NCBI GenBank assembly: GCA_002350845.1
Contig: DEFL01000016.1
Span: forward strand, 9,693-16,579
Reading direction: 5' to 3'
Origin: Christensenella sp. UBA2853
Lineage (GTDB): Bacteria > Bacillota > Clostridia > Christensenellales > Aristaeellaceae
DNA length: 6,887 nucleotides
The translations under genes and the position numbers were made by a program. The notes below the pieces were generated by a model, which did not search any database, was not told the origin of the DNA, and saw only the letters and a list, made by a program, of their open reading frames with translations. This document shows, one piece after another, positions 1 to 5,402 of this stretch (its first letter is position 1; each line of letters begins with the position of its first letter).

Positions 1-485
1 TCCTGCCAGCCTCCCTTCAGGACAGATTCCATCGGGTCGTCGCTGGCCGTGCTGTCGCCGCTGTTGGCGTAGAGCCGTGCACGGCTGGCAGGCGTCAGGC
101 CGAACTCCGAGCAGAAGGACTGCATGATTTTCAGGTTCTGCATGGCAATGCTGACCTGCGGCACCTGCTGTACATAGCCGCTAGGTGTTTTAAAGATCGT
201 GCCATGCTGAGACAGGAACTCCTCTGCTTCCCGCCATCTGGCATATGCCTGGCAGTAACCGGCAAACGCTTCCATGTCATGTTCAGTCAATGTACCCATC
301 GCAATCAGGGAAGGAGCCAGACGCTTCCATTCCTTCTTCGCTTCCGGCATCAACCAGGAGGGGCATTTTACATTCTCCTGAGATGGTGTCGGCTCTTTTG
401 TATTAATCGGCCTGCGGCCTTTGCCCCTGTCTCCCTCCAGCAGCTTGATTGCTGTAGGCAGGGGCTTTCTTCCCCTGGTAGCCAT
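1..485 (-). CDS. Phage terminase small subunit, P27 family (3' end beyond window)
   Basis: The minus-strand frame from the ATG at 485 stays open to the window edge (161 codons seen). The protein begins MATRGRKPLPTAIKLLEGD, the typical opening of P27-family terminase small subunits. It continues with a WLMPEAKKEWKRLAP segment, an AYCQAYARWREAEEFL helix, and a late SEFGLTPASRARLY stretch, all usual for this family. The small subunit recognises the phage DNA packaging site and loads the large subunit ATPase/nuclease, which would be expected just beyond the left edge. An AGGAGG sits 9 bases upstream of the start (495-500), which settles the start choice. It lies 45 bases after the methyltransferase stop on the same strand, so the two are probably co-transcribed. 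The family call is from recalled motifs, not a search. The gene is intact as far as it can be read. Confidence 0.88.
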   Translation of the reverse strand, partial: MATRGRKPLPTAIKLLEGDRGKGRRPINTKEPTPSQENVKCPSWLMPEAKKEWKRLAPSLIAMGTLTEHDMEAFAGYCQAYARWREAEEFLSQHGTIFKTPSGYVQQVPQVSIAMQNLKIMQSFCSEFGLTPASRARLYANSGDSTASDDPMESVLKGGWQ

Positions 486-530
486 CTGGGCTCACCTCCT
501 TCCCGAAAATGATGTGTTTCTGCGCTTGTA

Positions 531-1775
531 TTACGCGTCTTTGACGATACTGTCATATGACATGGTTTCGCCATTTCGAAGAACCGTAATCTCCTGGTCC
601 GGATAATCGAGATGGAACCGTTCCACGATGACTGTCGCGTACTTCGGATCCAGTTCCATGGTTCTGCAGACCCGATCCGTCTGCTCACAGGCAATCAGCG
701 TAGAACCGCTGCCGCCAAATAGGTCCATCACCACAGCGTTCGGTGCACTGCTGTTCTTAATCGGATAGCAGAGCAGCGGAATCGGCTTCATGGTCGGATG
801 GTCCGCGCTCTTCTTGGGCTTATCAAAGTTCCAGATCGTGGACTGCTTCCGGTCGGAAAACCACTTGTGTTTCCCGTTGGGAAGCCAGCCATACAGCACC
901 GGCTCATGCTGCCACTGATAAGGGCTGCGGCCCAGCACCAGGCTGTTCTTTACCCAAATACATACCCCGGAAATGTGAAAACCGGACTCCTTAAAAGCCC
1001 GGCGAAAATTCAACCCTTCTGTATCTGCGTGAAAGATATATGCACTGCCGCCCTCAGCCATGTGGGCGGCCATATTTTTAAATGCAGTCAGCAGGAACGT
1101 GAAAAACTGTTCATCGGCCATGCTGTCATTCTGGATAGACTTCCCATCTGCAGACTCATAAGCCACGTTGTAGGGAGGGTCCGTCACGACCAGGTTTGCT
1201 CTGGTTCCATCCATCAAAAGATCGACTGCGTCCGGATCAGTACTGTCGCCGCACATCATCCGATGCTTCCCCAGCATCCAGATATCTCCAGCCTGTACAT
1301 AAGGCTGTACCTCATCCGGGTCAATATCACAGTCATCGTCATGGACTTCTTTGTCATGAACCTTGGAAAAGAGATCATCGACCTCAGCGGCATCAAACCC
1401 TGTCGCACCAAGATCATAGCCCGACATCTGCAAATCCTGCAGCAGGTCAGCCAGGGCAACAGGCTCCCAGTCACCGGTCGCCTTGTTCAGCGCAATGTTC
1501 AATGCTTTCTCATCCTGCGGGTTCTCGATATGCACCACGACGCAGTCCACCTCGGTGGCCCCTTCGGCTTTCAACACCTTGTAGCGCTGATGTCCACCGA
1601 CGATATTCCCTGTCACCTCGTTCCAGACAATCGGATCCACATACCCGAAGTCATGCAGGCTGCGCCTGATCTTTTCATATGCGGGATCCCCCGGTTTCAG
1701 GTCTTTTCTGGGGTTATATTTCGCAGGCTTCAGCTGATCAATCGGCATTCGCTGCATATTCAGATTCGTGTCCAT
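531..1775 (-). CDS. ParB/Srx-domain DNA methyltransferase (N4-cytosine or N6-adenine type), phage-encoded
   Basis: This is a 414-residue two-domain protein. Residues about 7-100 are a ParB/Srx-like domain: YNPR at 20-23, then IVGGHQRYKVL around 58-68, carrying the GGHQR nucleotide-binding signature. Residues about 160-400 are an amino-methyltransferase domain. The catalytic motif DPPY is at 199-202 and the S-adenosylmethionine-binding motif FGGSGST at 353-359, so the catalytic motif precedes the AdoMet motif, the permuted order of beta-class enzymes. Such proteins methylate an exocyclic amino group of adenine or cytosine; target site and base cannot be read from the sequence. ParB-methylase fusions are common beside terminase genes in Firmicutes prophages, where they may shield phage DNA from host restriction or mark packaging. 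No restriction endonuclease is present in the window. AGGAGG at 1781-1786, five bases upstream, supports the start at 1775 over the internal methionines at residues 7 and 10. Confidence 0.92.
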   Translation of the reverse strand: MDTNLNMQRMPIDQLKPAKYNPRKDLKPGDPAYEKIRRSLHDFGYVDPIVWNEVTGNIVGGHQRYKVLKAEGATEVDCVVVHIENPQDEKALNIALNKATGDWEPVALADLLQDLQMSGYDLGATGFDAAEVDDLFSKVHDKEVHDDDCDIDPDEVQPYVQAGDIWMLGKHRMMCGDSTDPDAVDLLMDGTRANLVVTDPPYNVAYESADGKSIQNDSMADEQFFTFLLTAFKNMAAHMAEGGSAYIFHADTEGLNFRRAFKESGFHISGVCIWVKNSLVLGRSPYQWQHEPVLYGWLPNGKHKWFSDRKQSTIWNFDKPKKSADHPTMKPIPLLCYPIKNSSAPNAVVMDLFGGSGSTLIACEQTDRVCRTMELDPKYATVIVERFHLDYPDQEITVLRNGETMSYDSIVKDA

Positions 1776-1935
1776 AGATCCTCCTATTTTTGTTTCTCAA
1801 AAAGTCAGATACACCTTTTTGACTGCTTACATTATTAGGATTTTTCAGGGCCGTTTTAAGAAGTATCCCCACAACTTTTTTCTCATCTTTTTTACAAGTC
1901 AAAACCATGTCCCGGCAGAGCTGATACCCCCGCCC
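1776..1935 (-). promoter_or_regulatory. AT-rich leader upstream of the methyltransferase
   Basis: This 160-base stretch is much richer in A and T than what follows to its right. Read on the minus strand it contains a TTGACT (1902-1897), several A-runs and a TAATAAT around 1838, and it ends in the strong ribosome binding site of the methyltransferase. A promoter for the packaging block probably lies here, but I could not find a well-spaced -35/-10 pair, so no exact site is claimed. A minus-strand frame running through it to 1738 overlaps the methyltransferase start and lacks a convincing ribosome binding site. Confidence 0.3.
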
Positions 1936-1952
1936 CCTAATTTGTCGGAAAT

Positions 1953-1962
1953 TCACGCGTGA
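1953..1962. promoter_or_regulatory. Perfect 10-base palindrome in divergent region
   Basis: TCACGCGTGA is perfectly self-complementary. It lies just right of the switch from AT-rich to GC-rich sequence and between the two divergent operons. A short palindrome in this place could be an operator, but a single copy of this length can occur by chance in GC-rich DNA. Confidence 0.2.
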
Positions 1963-2053
1963 GGGGGGCGCGGTCTCCCCCTGGCACACCGAGAAATCCG
2001 ACCTCCCCCTCCCCGGGCACATTGGGCCGGGCGGCACAGCACACAGACCCGCC

Positions 2054-2290
2054 GGGAGCCTTCACCAGAGCACAGCGCGAAAGACACCCGGCCCGTCGAC
2101 TTTGGCAGGGCAAAGCGGAGAAGACCCGCCCGGAGACACTTTGCCAGAGCAAAGTCGGAAAGTCCTGTGCCTCGGTGGGCTTTTCCGGAGCAAAGCGTAG
2201 AAGTGTACCCGCCGCGGGCTTTCGCAGGGCAAAGCGGAGAAGTGTACCCGCCCAGCGCTTCACCCAAGCAAAGTCCGGTCGCGGCGGCGG
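2054..2290. repeat. Six-unit degenerate ~40-bp tandem array of small hairpins
   Basis: A recurring core of the form (A/G)CTTT-n6/8-AAAG(C/T) followed by GGAGAAG-like sequence appears six times. The right-hand CAAAG (CACAG in unit 1) starts at 2071, 2111, 2150, 2191, 2230 and 2269, giving spacings of 40, 39, 41, 39 and 39. Each core can fold back on itself. The clearest is ACTTTG (2138-2143) / CAAAGT (2150-2155) around a 6-base loop; another is GCTTT (2218-2222) / AAAGC (2231-2235). Arm changes are partly compensatory: A...T in unit 3 and G...C in unit 5. Spacings that are not multiples of three argue against a coding role, so the proline/arginine- or glycine-rich frames crossing it on both strands are probably not genes. 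The function is unknown. I associate similar arrays with Faecalibacterium-like genomes, from memory only. Confidence 0.75.
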
Positions 2291-2305
2291 GCGGCCCGTG
2301 TGCCC

Positions 2306-2351
2306 GGCGGCCCGGAAAAAAGCGGTTTTTTTCTGCCGTTTTTCCGCCGCC
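2306..2351. terminator. Large A/T-cored GC hairpin, possible terminator
   Basis: GGCGG (2306-2310) pairs with CCGCC (2347-2351), and CGGAAAAA (2313-2320) pairs with TTTTTCCG (2339-2346), with a two-base bulge and an 18-base loop holding a T-run on the plus strand. On the minus strand a six-T run follows an inner GCGG...CCGC pairing, so it might terminate leftward transcription. There is no good T-run after the outer stem on the plus strand. It is a real inverted repeat; the terminator role is inferred. Confidence 0.4.
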
Positions 2352-2387
2352 CTACGCGCATGTATGAGGAAGCGCGGCCTCCTTTTC

Positions 2388-2413
2388 CCGAAAAAAAGTC
2401 GTTGACTTTTCGG
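2388..2413. terminator. Hairpin overlapping the TTGACTT box, possible leftward terminator
   Basis: CCGAAAA and AGTC on the left (2388-2400, with three extra A residues bulged) pair with GACTTTTCGG (2404-2413) around a GTT loop. On the minus strand the 3' arm ends in a run of seven T residues, the pattern of an intrinsic terminator for leftward transcription. The 3' arm on the plus strand coincides with the TTGACTT of the bipartite box, so the site could alternatively be part of a promoter or operator for the amidoligase operon. Confidence 0.4.
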
Positions 2414-2431
2414 CCCGGAAGAGTGATGGAT
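2402..2431 (+). promoter_or_regulatory. Bipartite box, copy 1: TTGACTT-N11-AGAGTGATGGAT
   Basis: TTGACTT at 2402-2408 is followed after exactly 11 bases by AGAGTGATGGAT (2420-2431). The same pair of blocks with identical spacing recurs at 5330-5359. This copy lies 80 bases upstream of the amidoligase start and is the best candidate for the operon promoter: TTGACT matches a sigma-A -35 element, but no hexamer at 16-19 bases downstream is a good -10. It may instead be a regulator binding site. Confidence 0.45.
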
Positions 2432-2511
2432 GTGTCCGCCGGGCGGGAAACCGCCCAGAAGGCACAGCCGGGCCGGGTGGGAGAAGCCGCCGCCGGGAGA
2501 AAGGAGACCCC

Positions 2512-3405
2512 ATGAAAACCCAGACCTTCGGCATCGAGATCGAGATGAACCACATCACCCGCCAGCGGGCCGCGCAGGTGGTCGCGGAAACCCTCGGCGA
2601 AGGAGCGACCTTCCGGCACACGGGCGGTGCCTACGACGCTTGGGAGGTCACCGCGCCGGACGGGCGGCGGTGGAAGCTGGTCAGCGACGCGAGCATCGCC
2701 GGGCCGCGCGACCAAGGCACAGAGTTTGTGAGCCCGATTTGCCGCTGGGAAGACATCGAAACGGTGCAGGCCTGCGTCCGGGCCCTCCGGGCGGCGGGAG
2801 CACACGCCGACCCCTCCTGCGGCATCCACGTGCACATTGGCCTCGGAGCACACACCCCGAAAACCCTGCGGAACTTGGTGAACATCGTCAACGCCAAGGA
2901 AGACCTCCTCACCCAAGCCCTCCAGATCAGCCCGGAGCGCCGCGACCGCTGGTGCCAGCCAGTCGACCCCGACTTCCTCGCAACCCTGAACCGCCGCAAG
3001 CCGACCACCTCCGAGGAGTTCGCCCGGATTTGGTACGACGACCGCGACTGGGCCTACCACGCACACCAGCACTACGACCCCAGCCGCTACCACCTGCTCA
3101 ACCTGCACAGCGTTTTCCAGAAGGGCACCATCGAGTTCCGCGCTTTCAACAGCACACTTCATGCGGGCGAGGTCAAGGCCTACATCCAACTCTGCATGGC
3201 GATCAGCCACCAAGCCCTGACGGTCGCCTCCGCTAGCCCGGTGCGTCCGGTCACCGACAACCCCGCGTACACTTTCCGGTGCTGGCTCCTTCGCCTTGGC
3301 ATGAACGGCGATGAGTTCAAGACCGCCCGCACACACCTCCTCAAGCACATGCCCGGCAACGCGGCATGGAGGAACGGTGAAGCCACCACCCGCCGGGCCT
3401 CCTGA
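2512..3405 (+). CDS. Amidoligase family protein (COOH-NH2 ligase, Amidoligase_2 type)
   Basis: This 297-residue protein matches the putative amidoligase family in its motif order: FGIEIEM at 6-12, a DASI...GTEFVSP segment at 59-75, CGIHVHIG at 103-110, a RYHLLNLHS segment at 192-200 and TIEFRAFNST at 206-215. The paired glutamates (9, 11), histidines (106, 108) and the late E/R are the residues expected to bind ATP and metal in this glutamine-synthetase-like fold. Family members are predicted to join a carboxyl to an amine using ATP. The substrate is not known, but a peptide tag or small amino compound is usually proposed. AAGGAG at 2501-2506 sets the start. It heads the plus-strand operon, and the cyclotransferase that ends the same operon is a known partner type for this family. 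Codon choice is strongly GC-ending. There is no signal peptide, so it acts in the cytoplasm. Confidence 0.85.
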   Translation: MKTQTFGIEIEMNHITRQRAAQVVAETLGEGATFRHTGGAYDAWEVTAPDGRRWKLVSDASIAGPRDQGTEFVSPICRWEDIETVQACVRALRAAGAHADPSCGIHVHIGLGAHTPKTLRNLVNIVNAKEDLLTQALQISPERRDRWCQPVDPDFLATLNRRKPTTSEEFARIWYDDRDWAYHAHQHYDPSRYHLLNLHSVFQKGTIEFRAFNSTLHAGEVKAYIQLCMAISHQALTVASASPVRPVTDNPAYTFRCWLLRLGMNGDEFKTARTHLLKHMPGNAAWRNGEATTRRAS

Positions 3406-3460
3406 ACCCGGCGGCACACACCGAGGAGGCCACAGTTTTGAAACCGACCCGCCTGATGAG

Positions 3461-3557
3461 GGCCCGGCGGCACCGGGCCGAAACCGGGCACAGGAACTGC
3501 CCGGTCGCGGGAAGCCGCACAGCTTCCAAATCAAGCAGGGCACACAGCCCAAGGAGG
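3461..3557 (+). promoter_or_regulatory. Four consecutive hairpins forming the leader of the next gene
   Basis: In 90 bases there are four inverted repeats in a row: GGCCCGG/CCGGGCC (3461-3479, 5-base loop), ACCGGGCA/TGCCCGGT (3483-3505, 7-base loop), GGAAGC/GCTTCC (3510-3527, 6-base loop) and GGGC/GCCC (3538-3550, 5-base loop). The ribosome binding site AAGGAGG (3551-3557) follows at once. The third hairpin's 3' arm begins a copy of the 11-base motif (3522-3532). No T-run follows any stem, so these look like RNA leader structure rather than terminators. They may protect transcript ends or gate translation. Confidence 0.6.
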
Positions 3558-3565
3558 TACACCCC

Positions 3566-3766
3566 ATGATGAATCGCGAGCAGGCCATCGCCTACGGAAT
3601 GCACATCGGCGTCCGCTGGCACATCTACAACAGCAACGGCTGTCTGGTCGGCGGCACCAAGACCCTCGAACAGGCACAGGAGATGAAGCGCCGCTTTGAA
3701 ATCGAGGAGCGGAGCAACCCATGGACACACGGCAAGACCCGCTTCGAAATCCGCGAGGCCAAGTAA
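3566..3766 (+). CDS. Small hypothetical protein, 66 aa
   Basis: The protein starts MMNREQAIAYGMHIGVRWHI and ends in FEIREAK. I do not recognise it. The N-terminal half is neutral and could form a small beta-rich fold (VRWHIYNSNGCLVGG). The second half, from about residue 32, is rich in E, K and R and probably helical. An AAGGAGG (3551-3557) lies 8 bases before the ATG at 3566; a second ATG follows directly. Two copies of the 11-base motif fall inside the gene (3693 and 3741), both read as RFEI, so the protein contains an internal near-repeat that may be a consequence of the DNA motif. It is transcribed with the amidoligase, 160 bases downstream. A longer frame in the same register begins at 3311, but it overlaps the amidoligase and lacks a ribosome binding site. 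Confidence 0.75.
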   Translation: MMNREQAIAYGMHIGVRWHIYNSNGCLVGGTKTLEQAQEMKRRFEIEERSNPWTHGKTRFEIREAK

Positions 3767-3782
3767 GCCCGCGCCAGCCACT

Positions 3783-3820
3783 GCTTTCAAATCGACAGGG
3801 CCGAGAGCCCGGAAAGGAAC
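3783..3820 (+). promoter_or_regulatory. Motif-hairpin leader, long type, before the 196-aa gene
   Basis: An exact copy of the 11-base motif (3783-3793) is followed by a GGGC/GCCC hairpin (3798-3810, loop CGAGA) and the ribosome binding site GGAAAGGAA. The same arrangement is seen at 4488-4523, with a similar hairpin and identical GGAAAGGAACACA. Confidence 0.6.
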
Positions 3821-3825
3821 ACACC

Positions 3826-4416
3826 ATGAAAAAGCAGGACATCCGCATCGCGTACACCCAGAAGGTCACCGAGCTCCTGAATCAGGGGTACACCATCTTC
3901 CCGGATACCATGAACGGTTCGCAGGGAGAAATCGCGCACATCGACCTCACCAACGGCTCCGAAATCATCCGGGTTCTCCTTGAACGCGGGCTTTGCTGGA
4001 GTCACATCGGCGACGGCTTCAACGGCGACTTAGTCACCCTGACCATCGGGCGGGCGGCGGCAGACACTTGGGTCGGCGACCGCTGGGACGGCACCATCTG
4101 GAACAACCGACTGGAGCCCAGCTTCCAAATCAAGTGGGCCGAGGTCAACGGCAACCGCGAGGGCTGGTACATTGCCCTCGACGAAGCCGCCCGCATCGGG
4201 CGCATCCAGCGGGAGCGGTACCTCCGCAACCGGGCCGACCGCAGGGAGACACTGGGCGACGCTTTCAAATCGGCGGCCCTGCGCTGGCTCCGCAAACAGC
4301 CGAAGATGAAGACCTGCCGACTGGAAGACATCGAAAAGGTGGAACGGGTCTGGAATGAGGATGGCAAGCGCCGCTTCGAGATCAGCGCACAGGGCAAGCG
4401 GTACACCATCCGCTGA
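3826..4416 (+). CDS. Hypothetical protein, 196 aa
   Basis: This is the largest unrecognised protein of the operon. The N-terminal part (about 1-60) contains a helix (TQKVTELLNQGY) and an IFPDTMNGSQGEI stretch. The middle (about 60-125) is rich in glycine, aspartate and tryptophan (VGDRWDGTIWNN), suggesting beta structure. From about residue 122 the protein becomes strongly basic with many arginines, ending in LEDIEKVERVW and a short RFEISAQGKRYTIR tail; this part could bind nucleic acid. The start at 3826 follows GGAAAGGAA by 6 bases; an upstream in-frame ATG at 3721 lies inside the preceding gene and is not used in this reading. Three copies of the 11-base motif lie within it, at 4121 (SFQI), 4261 (AFKS) and 4373 (RFEI), in two different codon registers. 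No function is assigned. Confidence 0.75.
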   Translation: MKKQDIRIAYTQKVTELLNQGYTIFPDTMNGSQGEIAHIDLTNGSEIIRVLLERGLCWSHIGDGFNGDLVTLTIGRAAADTWVGDRWDGTIWNNRLEPSFQIKWAEVNGNREGWYIALDEAARIGRIQRERYLRNRADRRETLGDAFKSAALRWLRKQPKMKTCRLEDIEKVERVWNEDGKRRFEISAQGKRYTIR

Positions 4417-4426
4417 AGCACACGGC

Positions 4427-4523
4427 AACCGCTCCGGCGGTTCCGGCTGAGGGCTTCCCCATCGGGAGCCTTCACCCGGAGCCACAGGCTCCCAAATCAA
4501 ACAGGGCACAGCCCGGAAAGGAA
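4427..4523 (+). promoter_or_regulatory. Four-hairpin leader before the 75-aa acidic gene
   Basis: Four hairpins in series: AACCGC/GCGGTT with a four-base loop (4427-4442); GGCTTCCC/GGGAGCC with one bulged T (4452-4470); GGAGCC/GGCTCC with loop ACA (4478-4492); and GGGC/GCCC with loop ACA (4504-4514). GGAAAGGAA follows. The third hairpin's 3' arm starts the motif copy at 4488-4498. The block 4443-4491 is repeated exactly at 4770-4818. Confidence 0.6.
4443..4491 (+). repeat. 49-bp exact direct repeat, copy 1
   Basis: This leader segment is identical, base for base, to 4770-4818, 327 bases downstream. The two copies flank exactly one gene (4530-4757). It contains two of the leader hairpins and the first bases of a motif copy. 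Confidence 0.9.
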
Positions 4524-4529
4524 CACAGC

Positions 4530-4757
4530 ATGTACGAGAGCGATTACGAGGACGAGGCACAGGTCACGGAGGACACCATGCAGGACGGGCTCCGGGAACT
4601 CATCGAGACAGCGGAGGAAGACAGCTTTGGAATCGGCTGGGAGGAAGCCGAGGTACGCACATTCCAGCAGGCCGGGATCATGACCTACAACAAGGGGCTG
4701 GTGATCAGCCTGCCTAACGGCACAGAGTTCCAACTGACCATCGTCCAGAGCCGCTGA
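4530..4757 (+). CDS. Small, strongly acidic hypothetical protein, 75 aa
   Basis: The N-terminal half is dominated by acidic residues (MYESDYEDEAQVTEDTMQDG, then EEDSFGIGWEEAE). I count 17 Asp/Glu against 4 Lys/Arg, a net charge near -13. The second half (about 44-75) is more ordinary, with alternating hydrophobic residues (GLVISLPNGTEFQLTIVQ) that suggest a small beta sheet. The start follows GGAAAGGAA by 6 bases. One motif copy lies inside the gene at 4624 (SFGI). Such a charge pattern is compatible with a DNA-mimic or protein-binding role, but nothing in the sequence proves this. The gene sits precisely between two identical 49-bp repeats, as a removable unit. Confidence 0.75.
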   Translation: MYESDYEDEAQVTEDTMQDGLRELIETAEEDSFGIGWEEAEVRTFQQAGIMTYNKGLVISLPNGTEFQLTIVQSR

Positions 4758-4769
4758 AGCACAGCGGCC

Positions 4770-4818
4770 CCGGCTGAGGGCTTCCCCATCGGGAGCCTTC
4801 ACCCGGAGCCACAGGCTC
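4770..4818 (+). repeat. 49-bp exact direct repeat, copy 2
   Basis: Identical to 4443-4491. In this copy the GAGCC/GGCTC hairpin (4806-4818, loop ACA) leads into the motif copy at 4815-4825. The leader then goes straight to AAGGAGG (4829-4835) without the GGGC/GCCC hairpin seen after copy 1, so the repeats end where the two leader types diverge. Confidence 0.9.
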
Positions 4819-4844
4819 TTAAATCAAGAAGGAGGTACACGCAC

Positions 4845-5072
4845 ATGCAGTTCATCGACCCGAACGACGACCGGGTTTACACCCCGGCAGACCTGAAGCG
4901 CGACTGGGCACAGTTCCGGGAGGAAGACCCGGAGAACCACGCCACCAGCTTCAAAATCGAGTTCTTCGAAATCCTGATGGCAACCATCAACGGACGGAAC
5001 GATCTGGAGATCGTCGGCCTGACCCCTCGGGAGGTCAGCAACTACATCATCAGCCTGCGGGCACAGCTTTGA
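4845..5072 (+). CDS. Small hypothetical protein, 75 aa
   Basis: The protein begins MQFIDPNDDRVYTPADLKRD and contains WAQFREEDPENHATSFKIEFFEILMATINGR, ending IISLRAQL. It looks like a compact, mostly helical, acidic soluble protein. I do not recognise a named family, though the opening resembles many small phage or conjugative-element proteins of gut Firmicutes. AAGGAGG at 4829-4835 sets the start. Two motif copies lie within the gene (4948 and 4963, read SFKI and FFEI, only 15 bases apart). A third copy at 5066-5076 straddles the end and supplies the TGA stop codon itself. Only 18 bases separate it from the next gene. Confidence 0.75.
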   Translation: MQFIDPNDDRVYTPADLKRDWAQFREEDPENHATSFKIEFFEILMATINGRNDLEIVGLTPREVSNYIISLRAQL

Positions 5073-5090
5073 AATCAAGGAGGCAACAGA

Positions 5091-5294
5091 ATGTACATTG
5101 GCGACCTGATCAACAACCCGGAATTCAACTTCAACGCTCCGGTAAGAATCCTGAAGTACCTCGGCGGCGATGAGACCGTCACGGTTTTCGACAGCACTGT
5201 TTCTGGCGGCATACACTTCGACCTGATGTTCAAAAGCATCACGGCGATCAACCCCGGTGACGATGGTGTCCTCGAGATCGAGTACGCCGACTGA
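5091..5294 (+). CDS. Small acidic hypothetical protein, 67 aa
   Basis: The sequence MYIGDLINNPEFNFNAPVRI... ends GVLEIEYAD. Spaced hydrophobic strands (PVRILKYLG, ETVTVFD, GGIHFDLMFKSITAI, GVLEIEY) suggest a small all-beta fold. I recognise the general look (IGDLINN...NAPVRI) from small hypothetical proteins on Firmicutes mobile elements but know no function. AAGGAGG at 5077-5083 lies 7 bases before the start. The leader is the shortest in the operon: the motif copy ending the previous gene is followed directly by the ribosome binding site. Unlike most neighbours it carries no motif copy within its coding sequence. Confidence 0.75.
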   Translation: MYIGDLINNPEFNFNAPVRILKYLGGDETVTVFDSTVSGGIHFDLMFKSITAINPGDDGVLEIEYAD

Positions 5295-5306
5295 ATTCAC
5301 AAATCA

Positions 5307-5395
5307 GCCGCCGGAGGTACAGATAGGGGTTGACTTCCGGCGGCCTCAGAGTGATGAATCTCATAAGCCACATGGCTTTGAAATCAAGAAGGAGG
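5307..5395 (+). promoter_or_regulatory. Leader with 9-bp stem, bipartite box copy 2 and motif hairpin
   Basis: GCCGCCGGA (5307-5315) pairs perfectly with TCCGGCGGC (5336-5344) around a 20-base loop. The loop and 3' arm contain TTGACTT (5330-5336), which with AGAGTGATGAAT (5348-5359) repeats the box at 2402-2431 at the same 11-base spacing. A second hairpin, AAGCC/GGCTT with loop ACAT (5365-5378), runs into an exact motif copy (5375-5385), then AAGGAGG (5389-5395). In both box copies TTGACTT overlaps the 3' arm of a hairpin. This may be an internal promoter or a regulator site for the last two genes. Confidence 0.5.
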
Positions 5396-5402
5396 TACAC
5401 CC

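Noticed and set aside
572..582. Reverse-orientation look-alike of the 11-base motif inside the methyltransferase
   Set aside because: It has two mismatches, stands alone in the left block and is within chance expectation for so loose a match.
798..1838. 346-codon plus-strand open frame
   Set aside because: It lies antisense to the well-supported methyltransferase, has no ribosome binding site and shows no recognisable motif; it is a by-product of the real gene's codon use.
1738..1911. Possible lysine-rich small protein on the minus strand ahead of the methyltransferase
   Set aside because: It overlaps the methyltransferase start by 38 bases and has no proper ribosome binding site at its ATG; more likely it is AT-rich leader sequence.
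2054..2290. CRISPR array
   Set aside because: The units are degenerate along their whole length, with no clearly conserved repeat alternating with unique spacers, and no cas genes are nearby.
1953..2405. Several open frames on both strands across the tandem array
   Set aside because: The repeat spacing (40, 39, 41, 39, 39) breaks any reading frame periodicity and there is no ribosome binding site; the frames are open because stop codons are rare in GC-rich DNA.
3438..3570. Possible 43-aa arginine-rich peptide starting at TTG 3438 after a GAGGAGG, ending on the start codon of the 66-aa gene
   Set aside because: The ribosome binding site and overlap are suggestive, but the stretch is fully explained by four strong hairpins, the start is TTG and the composition is that of GC-rich non-coding DNA. 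It remains a weak candidate leader peptide.
2260..3588. 442-codon minus-strand open frame
   Set aside because: It is antisense to the amidoligase and runs into the repeat array; long antisense frames are expected in GC-rich genes, and the protein is low-complexity G/V/A/R.
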